Below are positions 1-11,600 of a DNA stretch of 60,952 nt, one piece after another. The translations under genes were made by a program, and so were the position numbers. The DNA lies in contig WYBX01000142.1 in the NCBI GenBank assembly GCA_011525695.1, forward strand, positions 1 to 60,952. Direction: 5' to 3'. This stretch comes from Verrucomicrobiia bacterium. Lineage in GTDB: Bacteria > Verrucomicrobiota > Verrucomicrobiia > Opitutales > Opitutaceae. How positions within the stretch are numbered: position 1 is the first letter of the stretch; every line of letters starts with the position of its first letter. Below the pieces are notes generated by a model. It saw only the letters and a list, made by a program, of their open reading frames with translations, made no database searches and had not been told where the DNA came from.

Positions 1-170
1 GTCGGGAAGTGACTAGGTCGGGACTACACGCCCTTTGGAAAATCCGAGCGCTGCAATCCAATCGTTTAGATCGCGCCGCCCTTCAAAAATAGTCGCTTTC
101 CGTCCCCAGTTGCGGAATTCGGGTTAGTCAGCCGGTTGTGCTGATTCTACACGCTTCCTACCAGTTTCTA

Positions 171-260
171 ATACTTTTCTGACGAGTCCCCCGGAACCCG
201 CCCGATGCCATCTTATCGCGCGGGTTCGATCGGTGAAACCGGATACTTTCCTGACGAGTC
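171..260. repeat. 18-bp direct repeat pair in a non-coding stretch
   Basis: Positions 171-188 and 243-260 carry the same 18-bp string (starting ATACTTT and ending CTGACGAGTC) with one mismatch, 72 bp apart. The second copy ends two bases before the stop codon of the LON-domain gene. The rest of 1-261 shows no convincing coding region, tRNA or terminator. The role is unknown. Confidence 0.5.
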
Positions 261-261
261 G

Positions 262-933
262 TTAATTGTTCGCCACGTCGTCGTCCGACAGCGGGCCCTG
301 CAACTTCCGCTGAATCTTCAATTGCTCGATTTCGACCCGCAGCCGGCTGCCGAACAACTCGAGCCGGCGGTGCACGTCCAGGGTCTCGAGCAGCCGCTGC
401 TTCAACCGGACGTCCTCGCAGAGACTGAAGGCCGCGATGTCCACGAAGGCTTCGGGATCGTCCACGGATTTCAGGAAAGCGGTCATTTCATTGGGATTCG
501 TTTCCGCCAGCTTGGACTTCAACCGGAGGAGCCGTGCGAGTTCGCGCCGAAGGGTCTCGTTTTCGCCCGCGCTCGCGCCGGCCTCGCTGGCCAGGGCTCG
601 CACCTCGATTCGCCGATACGGTTCATCCTGGACGATCGACACGATTTCGACCCGGCACAGCCCCTGGAGCAGGAGATTCGAGGTGCCGTTGCTGCTCTTT
701 TGACACGCCCGGACGATGCCCACCGAGGCAACCCTGTAGGGTGGCTCAAACTGGCCGGCCTCGGCGAGCCGAGCCAGGTTCAACCCGGCCACGGCGAAAA
801 GCCGGTTCGAGGCCAGCACGTCGCGCAGCATCTGCCGGTACCGCGGCTCGAAGATATGCAGCGGCATCAGGGCCTGCGGAAAAAACGTCGTGTTCGGCAA
901 TGTCATCACCGGCACGACGTCCGGAATCGTCAT
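262..933 (-). CDS. LON peptidase substrate-binding (PUA-like) domain protein
   Basis: A 223-residue stand-alone LON N-terminal domain. The opening stretch IPDVVPVMTLPNTTFFPQALM and the following LHIFEPRYRQML are the classic first strand and helix of the family; no AAA or protease domain follows. Relatives are thought to bind unfolded or degron-bearing proteins, but the isolated form has no defined activity. I start it at 933 because GGAG lies six bases upstream; longer in-frame starts at 945 and 1080 exist. It is divergent from dnaK, which fits a proteostasis role, though this is inference. The C-terminal third is helical and charged (LRRELARLLRLKSKLAE). Confidence 0.85.
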   Translation of the reverse strand: MTIPDVVPVMTLPNTTFFPQALMPLHIFEPRYRQMLRDVLASNRLFAVAGLNLARLAEAGQFEPPYRVASVGIVRACQKSSNGTSNLLLQGLCRVEIVSIVQDEPYRRIEVRALASEAGASAGENETLRRELARLLRLKSKLAETNPNEMTAFLKSVDDPEAFVDIAAFSLCEDVRLKQRLLETLDVHRRLELFGSRLRVEIEQLKIQRKLQGPLSDDDVANN

Positions 934-990
934 TTCCAGCTCCATTGCGTGCAGGATAGCTCCGCGAAGCCCGGTTTTCAACTGTGCCAT

Positions 991-1011
991 GTGCCACCGC
1001 AGCCGTGGCAC
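991..1011. promoter_or_regulatory. Inverted repeat in the LON-dnaK divergent promoter region
   Basis: GTGCCAC (991-997) and GTGGCAC (1005-1011) form a perfect 7-bp inverted repeat with a 7-base spacer, in the 221-bp gap between two divergent genes. It could be an operator or a short hairpin. No CIRCE element (TTAGCACTC-N9-GAGTGCTAA) is present here. Confidence 0.3.
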
Positions 1012-1154
1012 GCTGGCCGGAAGTGTGACAAGGTGGCGTGGTTCAGGCGCGCCGAAAGGGTGGCTCTGGGCTGCGAACAAGTTTTTAGATGCATTCCTTC
1101 AAGTACTAGCGTGATCGTACCAGCCGGGGGCACATGCGTTGCTAAACGGCCCGC

Positions 1155-3113
<1,959 letters not shown>

Positions 3114-3131
3114 CCGGACCCTTTCACTTTG

Positions 3132-3156
3132 CGCGCCTGCCTCCGTGGCGGGCGCG
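3132..3156 (+). terminator. Hairpin between dnaK and groES (attenuator or weak terminator)
   Basis: Ten-base arms at 3132-3141 and 3147-3156 pair with one G-T wobble around a 5-base loop, about 19 bases after the dnaK stop. No T-run follows (GTGTTGTC), so it may be an mRNA processing or stability element that tunes dnaK against groESL rather than a full terminator. Confidence 0.35.
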
Positions 3157-3203
3157 TGTTGTCACGATACCACACTCCATCCTTCAACCCAAAACCAACC
3201 CAT

Positions 3204-3500
3204 ATGGCTAACGTCAAAATCAAGCCCATCGGTGATCGCGTTCTCGTCGAACACATCGAGGAAAAAGAGCAGGTCCGCGGAGGTATCATCATCCCGGATT
3301 CGGCAAAGGAAAAGCCCCAAGAGGCCAAAGTCATCGCCCTCGGCACGGGCAAGAAAGGCGAGGACGGCAAGGTCACGCCCTTCGAGGTCAAGGTCGGCGA
3401 TCGCGTGCTGATCAGCAAGTACGGCGGCACGGAAGTGAAGCTCGAGGAGAAGAAGTACACGCTCGTGCGCGAGGACGACATTCTCGGCGTCATCGCCTGA
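3204..3500 (+). CDS. groES: Co-chaperonin GroES (Hsp10)
   Basis: A 98-residue Hsp10. It starts MANVKIKPIGDRVLVEH, has the mobile loop region EEKEQVRGGIIIPDSAKEKP (about residues 19-38) that docks on GroEL, and closes with the typical EDDILGVIA. It caps the GroEL cage so that clients fold in isolation. The ATG at 3204 is preferred over an upstream in-frame one at 3129 because the family N-terminus begins there. It lies 51 bp before groEL and 90 bp after dnaK. The leader is pyrimidine- and A-rich without a ribosome binding site. Confidence 0.99.
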   Translation: MANVKIKPIGDRVLVEHIEEKEQVRGGIIIPDSAKEKPQEAKVIALGTGKKGEDGKVTPFEVKVGDRVLISKYGGTEVKLEEKKYTLVREDDILGVIA

Positions 3501-3551
3501 GCCGGATCGTCACCATTCATCAACAACAACACTCAATAGAAATCAGACACA

Positions 3552-5177
<1,626 letters not shown>

Positions 5178-5204
5178 GCCAACCCGTTTCCAAAGGATTC
5201 AACC

Positions 5205-5236
5205 AGGCGCGTCGCGAAAGCGGCGCGCCTTTTTTT
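5205..5236 (+). terminator. Intrinsic terminator of the chaperone cluster
   Basis: An 11-bp stem (5205-5215 with 5220-5230, one G-T wobble) closed by a GAAA tetraloop is followed directly by a run of seven T. This is a textbook rho-independent terminator 28 bp after groEL. Confidence 0.93.
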
Positions 5237-5267
5237 GGGTCGGATTCCGGCACCCACGAAGTCCGTT

Positions 5268-5390
5268 AGGAGCCTGTCGGACTTATGAGGTCCGCTGGGG
5301 TGGCGGCGCACCGGGAGTTTGGCAGCCGACAGGCTCCTGCTCCCTCACCTTCGGCGCCTTCAAGTCGAGCCGCCGTGAGACCGACAGGCT
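5268..5390. repeat. 13-bp inverted repeat with a third partial copy
   Basis: AGGAGCCTGTCGG at 5268-5280 is perfectly inverted at 5326-5338 across a 45-base loop. CCGACAGGCT recurs at 5381-5390, immediately before a GTG that could be read as the start of the next gene. It looks like a dispersed intergenic repeat rather than a terminator because a strong terminator lies just upstream. Confidence 0.55.
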
Positions 5391-5441
5391 GTGAATCGAG
5401 CCGGTTTGCCTTTGGCTGCTCCCGGGGCTGAATGGGCGTGG

Positions 5442-6059
5442 ATGCCCCTTCATCGAAAACGGATCTTCCACCTGCCGCCGCCGGCGCCGACGACGATTTA
5501 TGTCCGGCCGGGTTACAACCGCGTCCTGGCCGAGCAGTTCGAGGCGCTGAAGCTCAAGCGCGTCGACCTGGTGAAGGACAAGGTCGAGGCGCACAGCCAG
5601 GGCGACTTGCGGGAAAACTTCGGGTTCAAGGCGGCCAAGGAGGCGATCCGCGCGGTAGACCGCAAGATGACGGCGCTGGACCGCTTCGTGGCGCGGAACA
5701 CCTTCATCGAGGTCGATCCCGCAACGTGGCTCACGAAGCCGACCGGCACGGTGCAGCTGGGGCATGTGGTCACGCTGCAAAAAGAGGATGTGGGGACGGG
5801 TCGAACGCATCGATTCACGTTCCTGGTGACGACCCATGGTGAAACCGCCGTCGATCCCGAGTCGGGGATTGAGTGCCTGCCGCACAATTCGCCGCTGGCC
5901 ACGGCCGTGCTGGGGTTGAAGGTCGGGGCAACCGCCCGGGTCAGGCTCCCGGCGGGCGAGGCGGTCCTGACGGTGCTGGATCTCCGCAATCCCACGCAGC
6001 CGGAGCTCGATCGGCTTCTGTCCGAGATCCAGCCGCCGGAAATCGACGAGGAGTCGTGA
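5442..6059 (+). CDS. GreA/GreB-family transcription elongation factor-like protein
   Basis: About 205 residues with the two Gre domains. The N-terminal coiled-coil part has GDLRENFGFKAAKEAI, matching the GDLSENAEYxAAKE core of GreA that inserts into the RNA polymerase secondary channel. The C-terminal FKBP-like part has SPLATAVLGLKVGATARVRL, matching SPLARALIGKKVGDEVEV. It would rescue backtracked polymerase by stimulating transcript cleavage. The acidic tip pair of canonical GreA sits in the loop near GDLREN and only partly matches, so the activity may differ. A GTG at 5391 would add 17 residues but overlaps a repeat; I prefer the ATG at 5442. Its stop codon lies inside a 40-bp palindrome. 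Confidence 0.8.
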   Translation: MPLHRKRIFHLPPPAPTTIYVRPGYNRVLAEQFEALKLKRVDLVKDKVEAHSQGDLRENFGFKAAKEAIRAVDRKMTALDRFVARNTFIEVDPATWLTKPTGTVQLGHVVTLQKEDVGTGRTHRFTFLVTTHGETAVDPESGIECLPHNSPLATAVLGLKVGATARVRLPAGEAVLTVLDLRNPTQPELDRLLSEIQPPEIDEES

Positions 6060-6097
6060 GCCAGGTCGATGTCGTGATCACGACATCGATCTGGCTC
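6058..6097. repeat. 40-bp near-perfect palindrome centred on GTGATCAC (copy 1)
   Basis: The 40 bases pair around 6077/6078 with a single non-Watson-Crick position (6065/6090, G-T). The outer arms read GAGCCAG and CTGGCTC. The first bases are part of the TGA stop of the Gre-like gene. The same element recurs at 22694-22739. There is no T-run on either side, so a simple terminator is unlikely. Confidence 0.8.
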
Positions 6098-6187
6098 GAG
6101 GTCGCCGGCCCGATAGATGGTCGTGATCGAGCGAGGCGGCGAGCACCGCCGGATTGACCGCCCCGGCGGCAGACACAGGCTGAAGAG

Positions 6188-6991
6188 ATGGAAGTGATTT
6201 TCCTTGGCACCGGCACGTCGCAGGGCGTGCCGATGATTGCCTGCGAATGTCCGGTTTGCACCTCCAACGACCCGCGCAACGCCCGCACCCGCGCCTCGAT
6301 CCATGTGGTGATGGACGGACTGCACGTGCAGGTCGACGCGGCGCCGGAACTGCGACTGCAATGCCTCCGGGAGCGAATCCAGGCCATGGATCTGTTCATC
6401 CTGACTCATGGCCATGCGGATCACATCGCCGGGATGGATGACCTGCGGCGTTTTTGCGATCTGCTGGGCGGAACGGCTCTGACCGTGTATTCGACGGAGG
6501 AGGGCATGGGACGCGTGCTCGCAATGTATCCCTATGCGATGGCCGAGCGGCCGATTTCCCGCGGCTACGCGGCCTTCAAGCTGCTGGCGATGCCGCCGAT
6601 GCTCGATTTGCCGCAGGGCACGATTCATTCGACGCTGCTTCCTCATGGCGGGTTGAACACGCTGGGGCTGGTCTTCACGGAAAAGAGCACCGGCGCGCGG
6701 CTGGCGTACTACACCGACTGCAAGCGGGTCCCACGCGAGGCGGTGGAACTCGCGCGCGGCGCAGACGCCCTGGTGCTCGACGGATTGCGGCCGCAGCCGC
6801 ACCCCTCGCACCTGTCAATCGACGAGGCGGTCGCCGTGGCGGCGGAAATCGGCGCACGCCAGACGTGGCTCACTCATCTCACGCACCTGTCCGATCACGC
6901 GACGGTGGCGCGGTCGCTGCCGCCCACGATCGCGCCCGCCTACGACGGACTGCGGCTGAAACTGCAGGGGCGCGGGTTCGTTGCGGAATGA
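6188..6991 (+). CDS. PhnP-like metallo-beta-lactamase-fold hydrolase
   Basis: A 267-residue protein of the MBL fold. The metal motif THGHADHIAGMDD gives H74, H76, D78 and H79; further ligands are likely H153, D177 and H230 or H233. The N-terminal CECPVC cluster (19-24) and DAAPELRLQ near 50 are typical of the PhnP/phosphoribosyl-cyclic-phosphate phosphodiesterase branch, which often binds an extra zinc. The substrate is probably a cyclic phosphodiester, but no phn genes are near, so the exact substrate is unknown. It lies 128 bp downstream of the Gre-like gene, separated by the palindrome. Confidence 0.85.
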   Translation: MEVIFLGTGTSQGVPMIACECPVCTSNDPRNARTRASIHVVMDGLHVQVDAAPELRLQCLRERIQAMDLFILTHGHADHIAGMDDLRRFCDLLGGTALTVYSTEEGMGRVLAMYPYAMAERPISRGYAAFKLLAMPPMLDLPQGTIHSTLLPHGGLNTLGLVFTEKSTGARLAYYTDCKRVPREAVELARGADALVLDGLRPQPHPSHLSIDEAVAVAAEIGARQTWLTHLTHLSDHATVARSLPPTIAPAYDGLRLKLQGRGFVAE

Positions 6992-7043
6992 CGCGGAACG
7001 CGGCCGGGGACGCCGCATCCCCAAAAAAGTCATTTATGGCTTC

Positions 7044-7140
7044 ATGGAGCGCCGTGCTCCGTCACGGCCAGGAAGATCGATGAGCTGCGCATGACGAATG
7101 TCACATTGGGCTTGAGGACGCCACGGAGGTCGTCCCTCCA
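7044..7140 (+). repeat. Composite two-hairpin repeat, copy 1
   Basis: About 97 bp beginning ATGGAGCGCCGTGCTCCGTC and ending in the hairpin GACGCCACGGAGGTCGTCCC. The left part folds on GCCGTG/CACGGC, the right part on GGACG/CGTCC-like arms. Homologous copies lie at 11601-11698 (same strand) and 17191-17286 (opposite strand). A further right-hand hairpin follows at 7164-7188. Confidence 0.75.
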
Positions 7141-7228
7141 GGAATGTGATTCCGACCGAAAGTGGACGCCACGGAGGGCGGCCCTCCAGGAATCTGTTTT
7201 CGAATCCAGGAATCAGAAATGGAATCGC

Positions 7229-7299
7229 AGGGGCGCAGCCTTGTCTGCGCCCGCCCGGCGATTCAAACATCCTGAGGGCGCAGACAAGGCTACGCCCCT
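7229..7299. repeat. Long inverted repeat element, copy 1
   Basis: Arms 7229-7252 and 7276-7299 are 24 bp long with one mismatch and a 23-base loop. The left arm begins AGGGGCGCAGCC. A second copy is at 11467-11538. In both places it lies next to the composite two-hairpin repeat. Confidence 0.75.
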
Positions 7300-7357
7300 A
7301 CGATGCGGATTGGACAGAATCCCTCAAGGACGGGGCAGGAATCAGAATTGGCAAAGC

Positions 7358-9148
7358 TCAGAACGGCCAGACGCGGGGAATCACGAGCATGGCAATCGCA
7401 AAGACCATGAGATTGAGCGGCACGCCGATCCGGACGAAGTCGCCGAACCGGTAACCGCCGATGCCGTAGACGTAGGTGTTGGTCTGGTAGCCGATCGGCG
7501 TCGCGAAAGCGGCGCTGGCTGCGATCGTCGCTGCGATGATGAAGGGCCGCGGATCGAGCCCCGCTTCCGAAGCCACCCCGATCGCGATCGGAATCACCAG
7601 GGCGGCGACGGCATTGTTGGAAAGAAGTTCCGTCAGAACCATCGTGATCAGGTAGAGCCCGGCGAGCAGGATAATCGGTTTCGCGGGTCCCGTCGCCAGC
7701 GTGTCGACGGCGGAGACGCCAAGCTGGGCGATCCAGGCCGCGGCACCGGTTTCCTGCATGGCGACGCCCAGGGAGAGCATGCCAAAGATGACGAACAGGA
7801 GATTCCACTCAATCGAGCCATAGGCCTCCTTGGGCTTGAGGCAGCCCGTCAGGCAGACGAGAACCGCCGCGGCGATGGCGCCGAGATGGATCGGAACGAT
7901 GTCCAGGGTCTCCGCGAGCACGGCGGCGGCGATGGCGCCCAGGACGAGGGGAAGCCGCTTGTGCAGCGAAAAGGACGGGAGCGGCGGACGGTCCAGCAGG
8001 ATGAATTCATCGCCCCGGCGAAGCTCGTTCACCGCCTGCTCGGTGCCCATCATGAGCAGGATGTCGCCGGTGGCCAGCGGCACCGTCTCGACCTTTTCGC
8101 GGAGGTTTTCCCCCGCCCGGTGGATCGCCAGCACGATCACCCGGAAGCGCTGGCGGAAGTTCAACTCGCTGATGCTGCTGCCGATCACTTCCGAATGCGG
8201 CGCGACGGCACCTTCGAAGACCACGCCCTCGTGCGCGGCAATCTGCTCCAGTCCCGCCTCGGCGGTGAAGTCGAAGCCGGGGGTTGCCCGGGCCAGCGCG
8301 ATATCGGAGGGGCGGCACGCGAGCACCAGCCGGTCGCCGTCCTCCAATGGCGTGCTGTTGGGATCGATGTGGATCGCAATCCCGTCGCGGACCACCTCGA
8401 GGACGCGAAATCCGCGGCTCCGGACCAGCCCGGCGGCGCGGAGGCTGCGACCAATGAGCGGGGACTTCGGTGGCACGAAGGCCTCGGTCATGTATTCGCG
8501 CCGCTCCTCTTCGGAGAGGATGGAGGTCAGCGTTTCCCGGGCCGGCAGGAGCCGTTTGCCCATGATGGCCAGATAGAGTGCGCCGGCGATCGCGGCCGGG
8601 ACGCCGACCCAGGCGAGCTCGAACATCTCGAGTCCGCGGATGCCGCGTTCGACGAGGAGGCCGTTGACGACGAGATTGGTGCTGGTCCCGATCAGGGTGC
8701 AGATGCCGCCGAGGACTGAGGCGTACGAGATCGGGATGAGGAACTTCGATGCGGGCAGTCCCATCCGCCGGGCGAGCGTGAGGACGACTGGCACGAACAC
8801 CACGACCACCGGCGTGTTGTTGACCCAGGCCGAGATGAAAGCCACCAGGAGCAGCATGAGGAAGACGATCACCGGGTAGGGGAGGCTGGCCCCCCGTTCC
8901 ACCAGGGCGGTGAGGTATTCGAGCCCGCCGCAGCGCACGAGCGCCGCGCTGAGGACAAACATGGCGGCGACAGTGATCGGGCCCGGGTTCGAAAAGACCG
9001 CAAAGGCGTCGGTGGTCGGCACCAGCCCCGTGCCTGCCACCAGCACGAAGACGGTGAGCGCGACAATGTCCGGCGAGAATTTCTCGCGCATGAAGGCGAT
9101 CATCGCCCCAACGGCGAGCACCAGCACGAACGCAATTTGCCAGGTCAT
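7358..9148 (-). CDS. SLC13-family permease with two RCK_C domains
   Basis: A 596-residue inner-membrane transporter (602 if the ATG at 9166 is used). Membrane helices flank two cytosolic TrkA-C/RCK_C domains: one around PPKSPLIGRSLRAAGLV and LEDGDRLVLACRP, the other around VIGSSISELNFRQRFRVIV and LATGDILLMMG. The repeated SLC13 hairpin motifs are visible as NNTPVVVVFVPVVL, GTSTNLVVNG and, in the second half, LLSNNAVAALVIP and TPIGYQTNTYVYG. This layout matches the SAC1/YfbS-type sodium-coupled anion carriers (sulfate, dicarboxylate or other); the substrate cannot be told from sequence. It is convergent with the hydrolase and divergent from cysK. Confidence 0.88.
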   Translation of the reverse strand: MTWQIAFVLVLAVGAMIAFMREKFSPDIVALTVFVLVAGTGLVPTTDAFAVFSNPGPITVAAMFVLSAALVRCGGLEYLTALVERGASLPYPVIVFLMLLLVAFISAWVNNTPVVVVFVPVVLTLARRMGLPASKFLIPISYASVLGGICTLIGTSTNLVVNGLLVERGIRGLEMFELAWVGVPAAIAGALYLAIMGKRLLPARETLTSILSEEERREYMTEAFVPPKSPLIGRSLRAAGLVRSRGFRVLEVVRDGIAIHIDPNSTPLEDGDRLVLACRPSDIALARATPGFDFTAEAGLEQIAAHEGVVFEGAVAPHSEVIGSSISELNFRQRFRVIVLAIHRAGENLREKVETVPLATGDILLMMGTEQAVNELRRGDEFILLDRPPLPSFSLHKRLPLVLGAIAAAVLAETLDIVPIHLGAIAAAVLVCLTGCLKPKEAYGSIEWNLLFVIFGMLSLGVAMQETGAAAWIAQLGVSAVDTLATGPAKPIILLAGLYLITMVLTELLSNNAVAALVIPIAIGVASEAGLDPRPFIIAATIAASAAFATPIGYQTNTYVYGIGGYRFGDFVRIGVPLNLMVFAIAMLVIPRVWPF

Positions 9149-9302
9149 CGCCGGACAGCGTGGCATCCGGCGGGCACCGGGCCGAGCGGAAATCCACCCT
9201 GCTCGTGTCTTACGATTGGAAGATTCGGGGTTTTTATGTCACGGTTTTGAGCGGCACCCCACCCCCGGAGCTGCTGAGCTTAGCTTCCAACGAAGTCCCA
9301 TC

Positions 9303-10292
9303 ATGGCCAAAATATACAACGACATCACTGAAACGATCGGCAACACCCCCCTCGTCCGGCTCAACCGCACGGCGGCGGCGCACAACGCCCAGGCCGAAAT
9401 CCTGCTCAAACTCGAATTCTTCAACCCACTCTCGAGCGTCAAGGATCGGATCGGATTCTCCATGATCGAAGACGCGCTCAAGAGCGGGAAGATCAATTCG
9501 AAGACCGTCCTGATCGAGCCGACTTCAGGCAATACCGGCATCGCCCTGGCCTTCGTCGCCGCCGCCAAGGGGCTCCGGCTCATCCTCACGATGCCGGAAA
9601 CGATGACGATGGAACGGCGGAAGATCCTCAAGGTGCTCGGGGCGCGGCTGGTTTTGACCGAGGGCCCGAAGGGAATGAAAGGCGCGATTGCCAAGGCCGA
9701 GGAGCTTCAGGCCCGGATTCCCAACAGCGTCATCCTGCAACAATTCGCCAACCCGGCCAACCCGGCGATCCACCGTTCGACGACGGCCGAGGAGATCTGG
9801 CGCGATACCGACGGCAAGGTCGACATCGTCGTGTCCGGGATCGGCACCGGTGGAACCATCACCGGAGTGGGTGAGGTGCTGAAGTCGCGGAAGCCCTCCG
9901 TCCGAATCGTGGCGGTGGAGCCCGATGCGTCGCCGGTGCTGTCGGGCGGGCAGCCGGGGCCGCACAAGCTGCAGGGGCTCGGCGCCGGTTTCATCCCGCA
10001 GGTCCTGAACACGAAGATTTACGATGAGGTCATTCGCGTGAAGGAGGCGGATTCCGGCCCGGTCTCCAAGCAGGTGAACTCGCTCGATGGCATCCCCGTC
10101 GGGATCTCGTCCGGCGCGGCGGTCTGGGCTGCGTTGCAACTCGCCCAGCGGCCGGAGAACAAGGGGAAGCAAATCGTTGCGGTCATTCCGTCGAGCAGCG
10201 AACGTTACCTCTCGTCCTGGCTGTTCGCCGACATTGGCGTCGAGAGCGATTCGGTGGAGGATCTGTTCGCACCCGCTGCGGCGAAGGCGTAG
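9303..10292 (+). CDS. cysK: Cysteine synthase A (O-acetylserine sulfhydrylase)
   Basis: A 329-residue fold-type II PLP enzyme making L-cysteine from O-acetylserine and sulfide. It starts AKIYNDITETIGNTPLVRLN. K47 in SSVKDRIG is the PLP lysine, PTSGNTGIALA (about 73-83) is the substrate loop, and GTGGTITGVGE (about 180) binds the PLP phosphate. ISSGAAVWA near 270 is also conserved. No cysE is adjacent, but the neighbouring SLC13 permease could carry sulfate. The ATG at 9303 has no Shine-Dalgarno. A low-complexity island follows the stop. Confidence 0.95.
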   Translation: MAKIYNDITETIGNTPLVRLNRTAAAHNAQAEILLKLEFFNPLSSVKDRIGFSMIEDALKSGKINSKTVLIEPTSGNTGIALAFVAAAKGLRLILTMPETMTMERRKILKVLGARLVLTEGPKGMKGAIAKAEELQARIPNSVILQQFANPANPAIHRSTTAEEIWRDTDGKVDIVVSGIGTGGTITGVGEVLKSRKPSVRIVAVEPDASPVLSGGQPGPHKLQGLGAGFIPQVLNTKIYDEVIRVKEADSGPVSKQVNSLDGIPVGISSGAAVWAALQLAQRPENKGKQIVAVIPSSSERYLSSWLFADIGVESDSVEDLFAPAAAKA

Positions 10293-10302
10293 GGGCGGGT
10301 TG

Positions 10303-10436
10303 TTTGGTTATCAGTTATTGGTTATCAGTTATCGGATAATTGGACTGCGGTGTCCCGTGTCCATAACCGCTAACCAATGACCGATAACAAATAACCGGTG
10401 ACGAGTAACTGATAACGAATAACCGATAACCGGTTT
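10303..10436. repeat. Degenerate low-complexity island built on ATAACCGAT / GGTTATCAG
   Basis: The left side repeats GGTTATCAGTTAT-like units and the right side repeats the complementary units (AACCGATAAC, ATAACCGGTGACGAGTAACT). Arms of opposite orientation lie between the convergent genes cysK and ctaG, so RNA from either side could fold into a long imperfect hairpin. AT-rich sequence stands out against the GC-rich surroundings. Confidence 0.7.
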
Positions 10437-10450
10437 GCCTCCCGTGCGCG

Positions 10451-11227
10451 CTACTTCTTCTCCTGGTACCAGAGGTAGAACGCACGGAGAAATGCGGCCA
10501 GGGCCACGAACATGCCGACAATCTTCATGCTTGCGCCGGCGAGCAGTTGATCGTCCTCGGCAGAAAACCCTGCGATGATCCGCGGGGCATATTCATAGGT
10601 GGGGTACAGGATGTCCTGGCTGAACGTGATGAAGGCAAAGACCGGCGTCATCCCGATGATGACGGCGACCAGGTAGAGCAGCTGGGCGGCATACGAGATC
10701 GGCGGCAGGACACGCGAAGGGCTCAGCAGTGGACACCAGTAGAGCAGGGCAGAGCCAAAGAACATCAGGTGTTCGATTACGTGCACAAGCTTGTCCTGCA
10801 GCGCCCAGTCATAGAGCCAGGGGGCGTGCCAGATGCTGACAACGATCGTGTAGACGACGCCGCAAATCACGGGGTGGGTGAAGAATCGTCCCAGCCGGCG
10901 TGCCACCGGGCGCTGCAGCGCGGAATCGATCATCCAGGAGGGCAGCCCGAGCAGGAACAGGATCGCGGCCGGATAAATCAGGAGCTGGTGCTGCAGCATG
11001 TGGGCCGAGAAAAGGTAGCCTTCCGCGATCTGATCGAGCGGGGACCCCACGGCGAGGTAGAAGAAGAGGATCCCGAGGTAGAACCGCACCGCATGACCGC
11101 GCGGGAAGGCCACCCCCGGAGCAATCCGCGCCCTCAGCGGACCCGCCAGGATGGCCCAGAGCCAGCCGAAGAAGACCAGCCCGCCGACGAGCCAGGGTTC
11201 GTTATGCCAGTGGCGCCAGTCGATCAT
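10451..11227 (-). CDS. ctaG: Caa3-type cytochrome c oxidase assembly protein CtaG
   Basis: A 258-residue integral membrane protein of the caa3_CtaG family (not the CtaG/Cox11 family), with about seven hydrophobic segments. Conserved polar residues lie within or near the membrane: HMLQHQLLIYPAAILFLLGL, SIWHAPWLYDWAL and HVIEHLMFFGSALLYW; the His residues are candidate metal or haem contacts. The C-terminal part is the STFSQ..LYPTYE-like segment TFSQDILYPTYEYAP. It is needed for assembly of caa3 oxidase in Bacillus. It is the last gene of the oxidase cluster but is set off from subunit IV by a 524-bp repeat-rich gap, so it may have its own promoter. Confidence 0.88.
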   Translation of the reverse strand: MIDWRHWHNEPWLVGGLVFFGWLWAILAGPLRARIAPGVAFPRGHAVRFYLGILFFYLAVGSPLDQIAEGYLFSAHMLQHQLLIYPAAILFLLGLPSWMIDSALQRPVARRLGRFFTHPVICGVVYTIVVSIWHAPWLYDWALQDKLVHVIEHLMFFGSALLYWCPLLSPSRVLPPISYAAQLLYLVAVIIGMTPVFAFITFSQDILYPTYEYAPRIIAGFSAEDDQLLAGASMKIVGMFVALAAFLRAFYLWYQEKK

Positions 11228-11256
11228 GGGATGTGTGCCGGAAGCTGCGGGACTAC

Positions 11257-11377
11257 AGGACTACGGGACCAGGGAGCAGGGACCAAGGACTAAGGACCAA
11301 GGACGAGGGACCAGGGACTAGGGACCAGGGACTAAAAACAAAAGGGGAAACCAGACAAAGGACCAAGCGACGAAAAG
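11257..11377. repeat. Degenerate low-complexity island built on GGGACCAAGGACT
   Basis: About 120 bp made of imperfect units such as GGGACCAGGGA, GGACTAAGGACCAAGGAC and GGGACTAGGGACCAGGGACT. Purine-rich on the plus strand. A second island with the same units is at 12092-12200, on the other side of the subunit IV gene. Confidence 0.7.
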
Positions 11378-11466
11378 ACAAAGCGTGATTCGTGCCCGCG
11401 GTTGAATTTCCCACCGGTTGTCCGTCAGGAAGCGTATTCGCATCCTCGAATCAGAACTGGATTCGT

Positions 11467-11538
11467 AGGGGCGCAGTCTTGGCTGCGCCCGCATGCGCGC
11501 GTGAACGGTTCTGAGGGCGCAGACGAGGCTGCGCCCCT
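11467..11538. repeat. Long inverted repeat element, copy 2
   Basis: Arms 11467-11490 and 11515-11538 (24 bp, three mismatches) match the arms at 7229-7252 and 7276-7299. About 24 bases of flanking sequence before the left arm are also similar between the copies (GAATCAGAA..GGA.TCG). Confidence 0.75.
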
Positions 11539-11600
11539 ACACTGCCTGATGCAATGAAGCTTTCCTCGTGCACATCGCATCAGGGATGGGAGCCGCAGTC

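Larger units (their letters stand above)
6992..7357. other. Convergent intergenic region filled with hairpin repeats
   Basis: 366 bp between two convergent genes hold no plausible coding region. They contain one copy of the composite two-hairpin repeat (7044-7140), a second copy of its right-hand hairpin (7164-7188) and one long inverted repeat (7229-7299). Transcription from both sides probably ends here. Confidence 0.7.

Noticed and set aside
1081..1154. A CIRCE element for HrcA upstream of dnaK
   Set aside because: No TTAGCACTC-N9-GAGTGCTAA match, nor upstream of groES.
6058..6097. The palindrome as an intrinsic terminator of the Gre-like gene
   Set aside because: No T-run follows on the plus strand, and the structure begins inside the stop codon.
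10303..10436. Low-complexity islands as CRISPR arrays
   Set aside because: Units are degenerate and contiguous, without uniform spacers or conserved direct repeats, and there are no cas genes.
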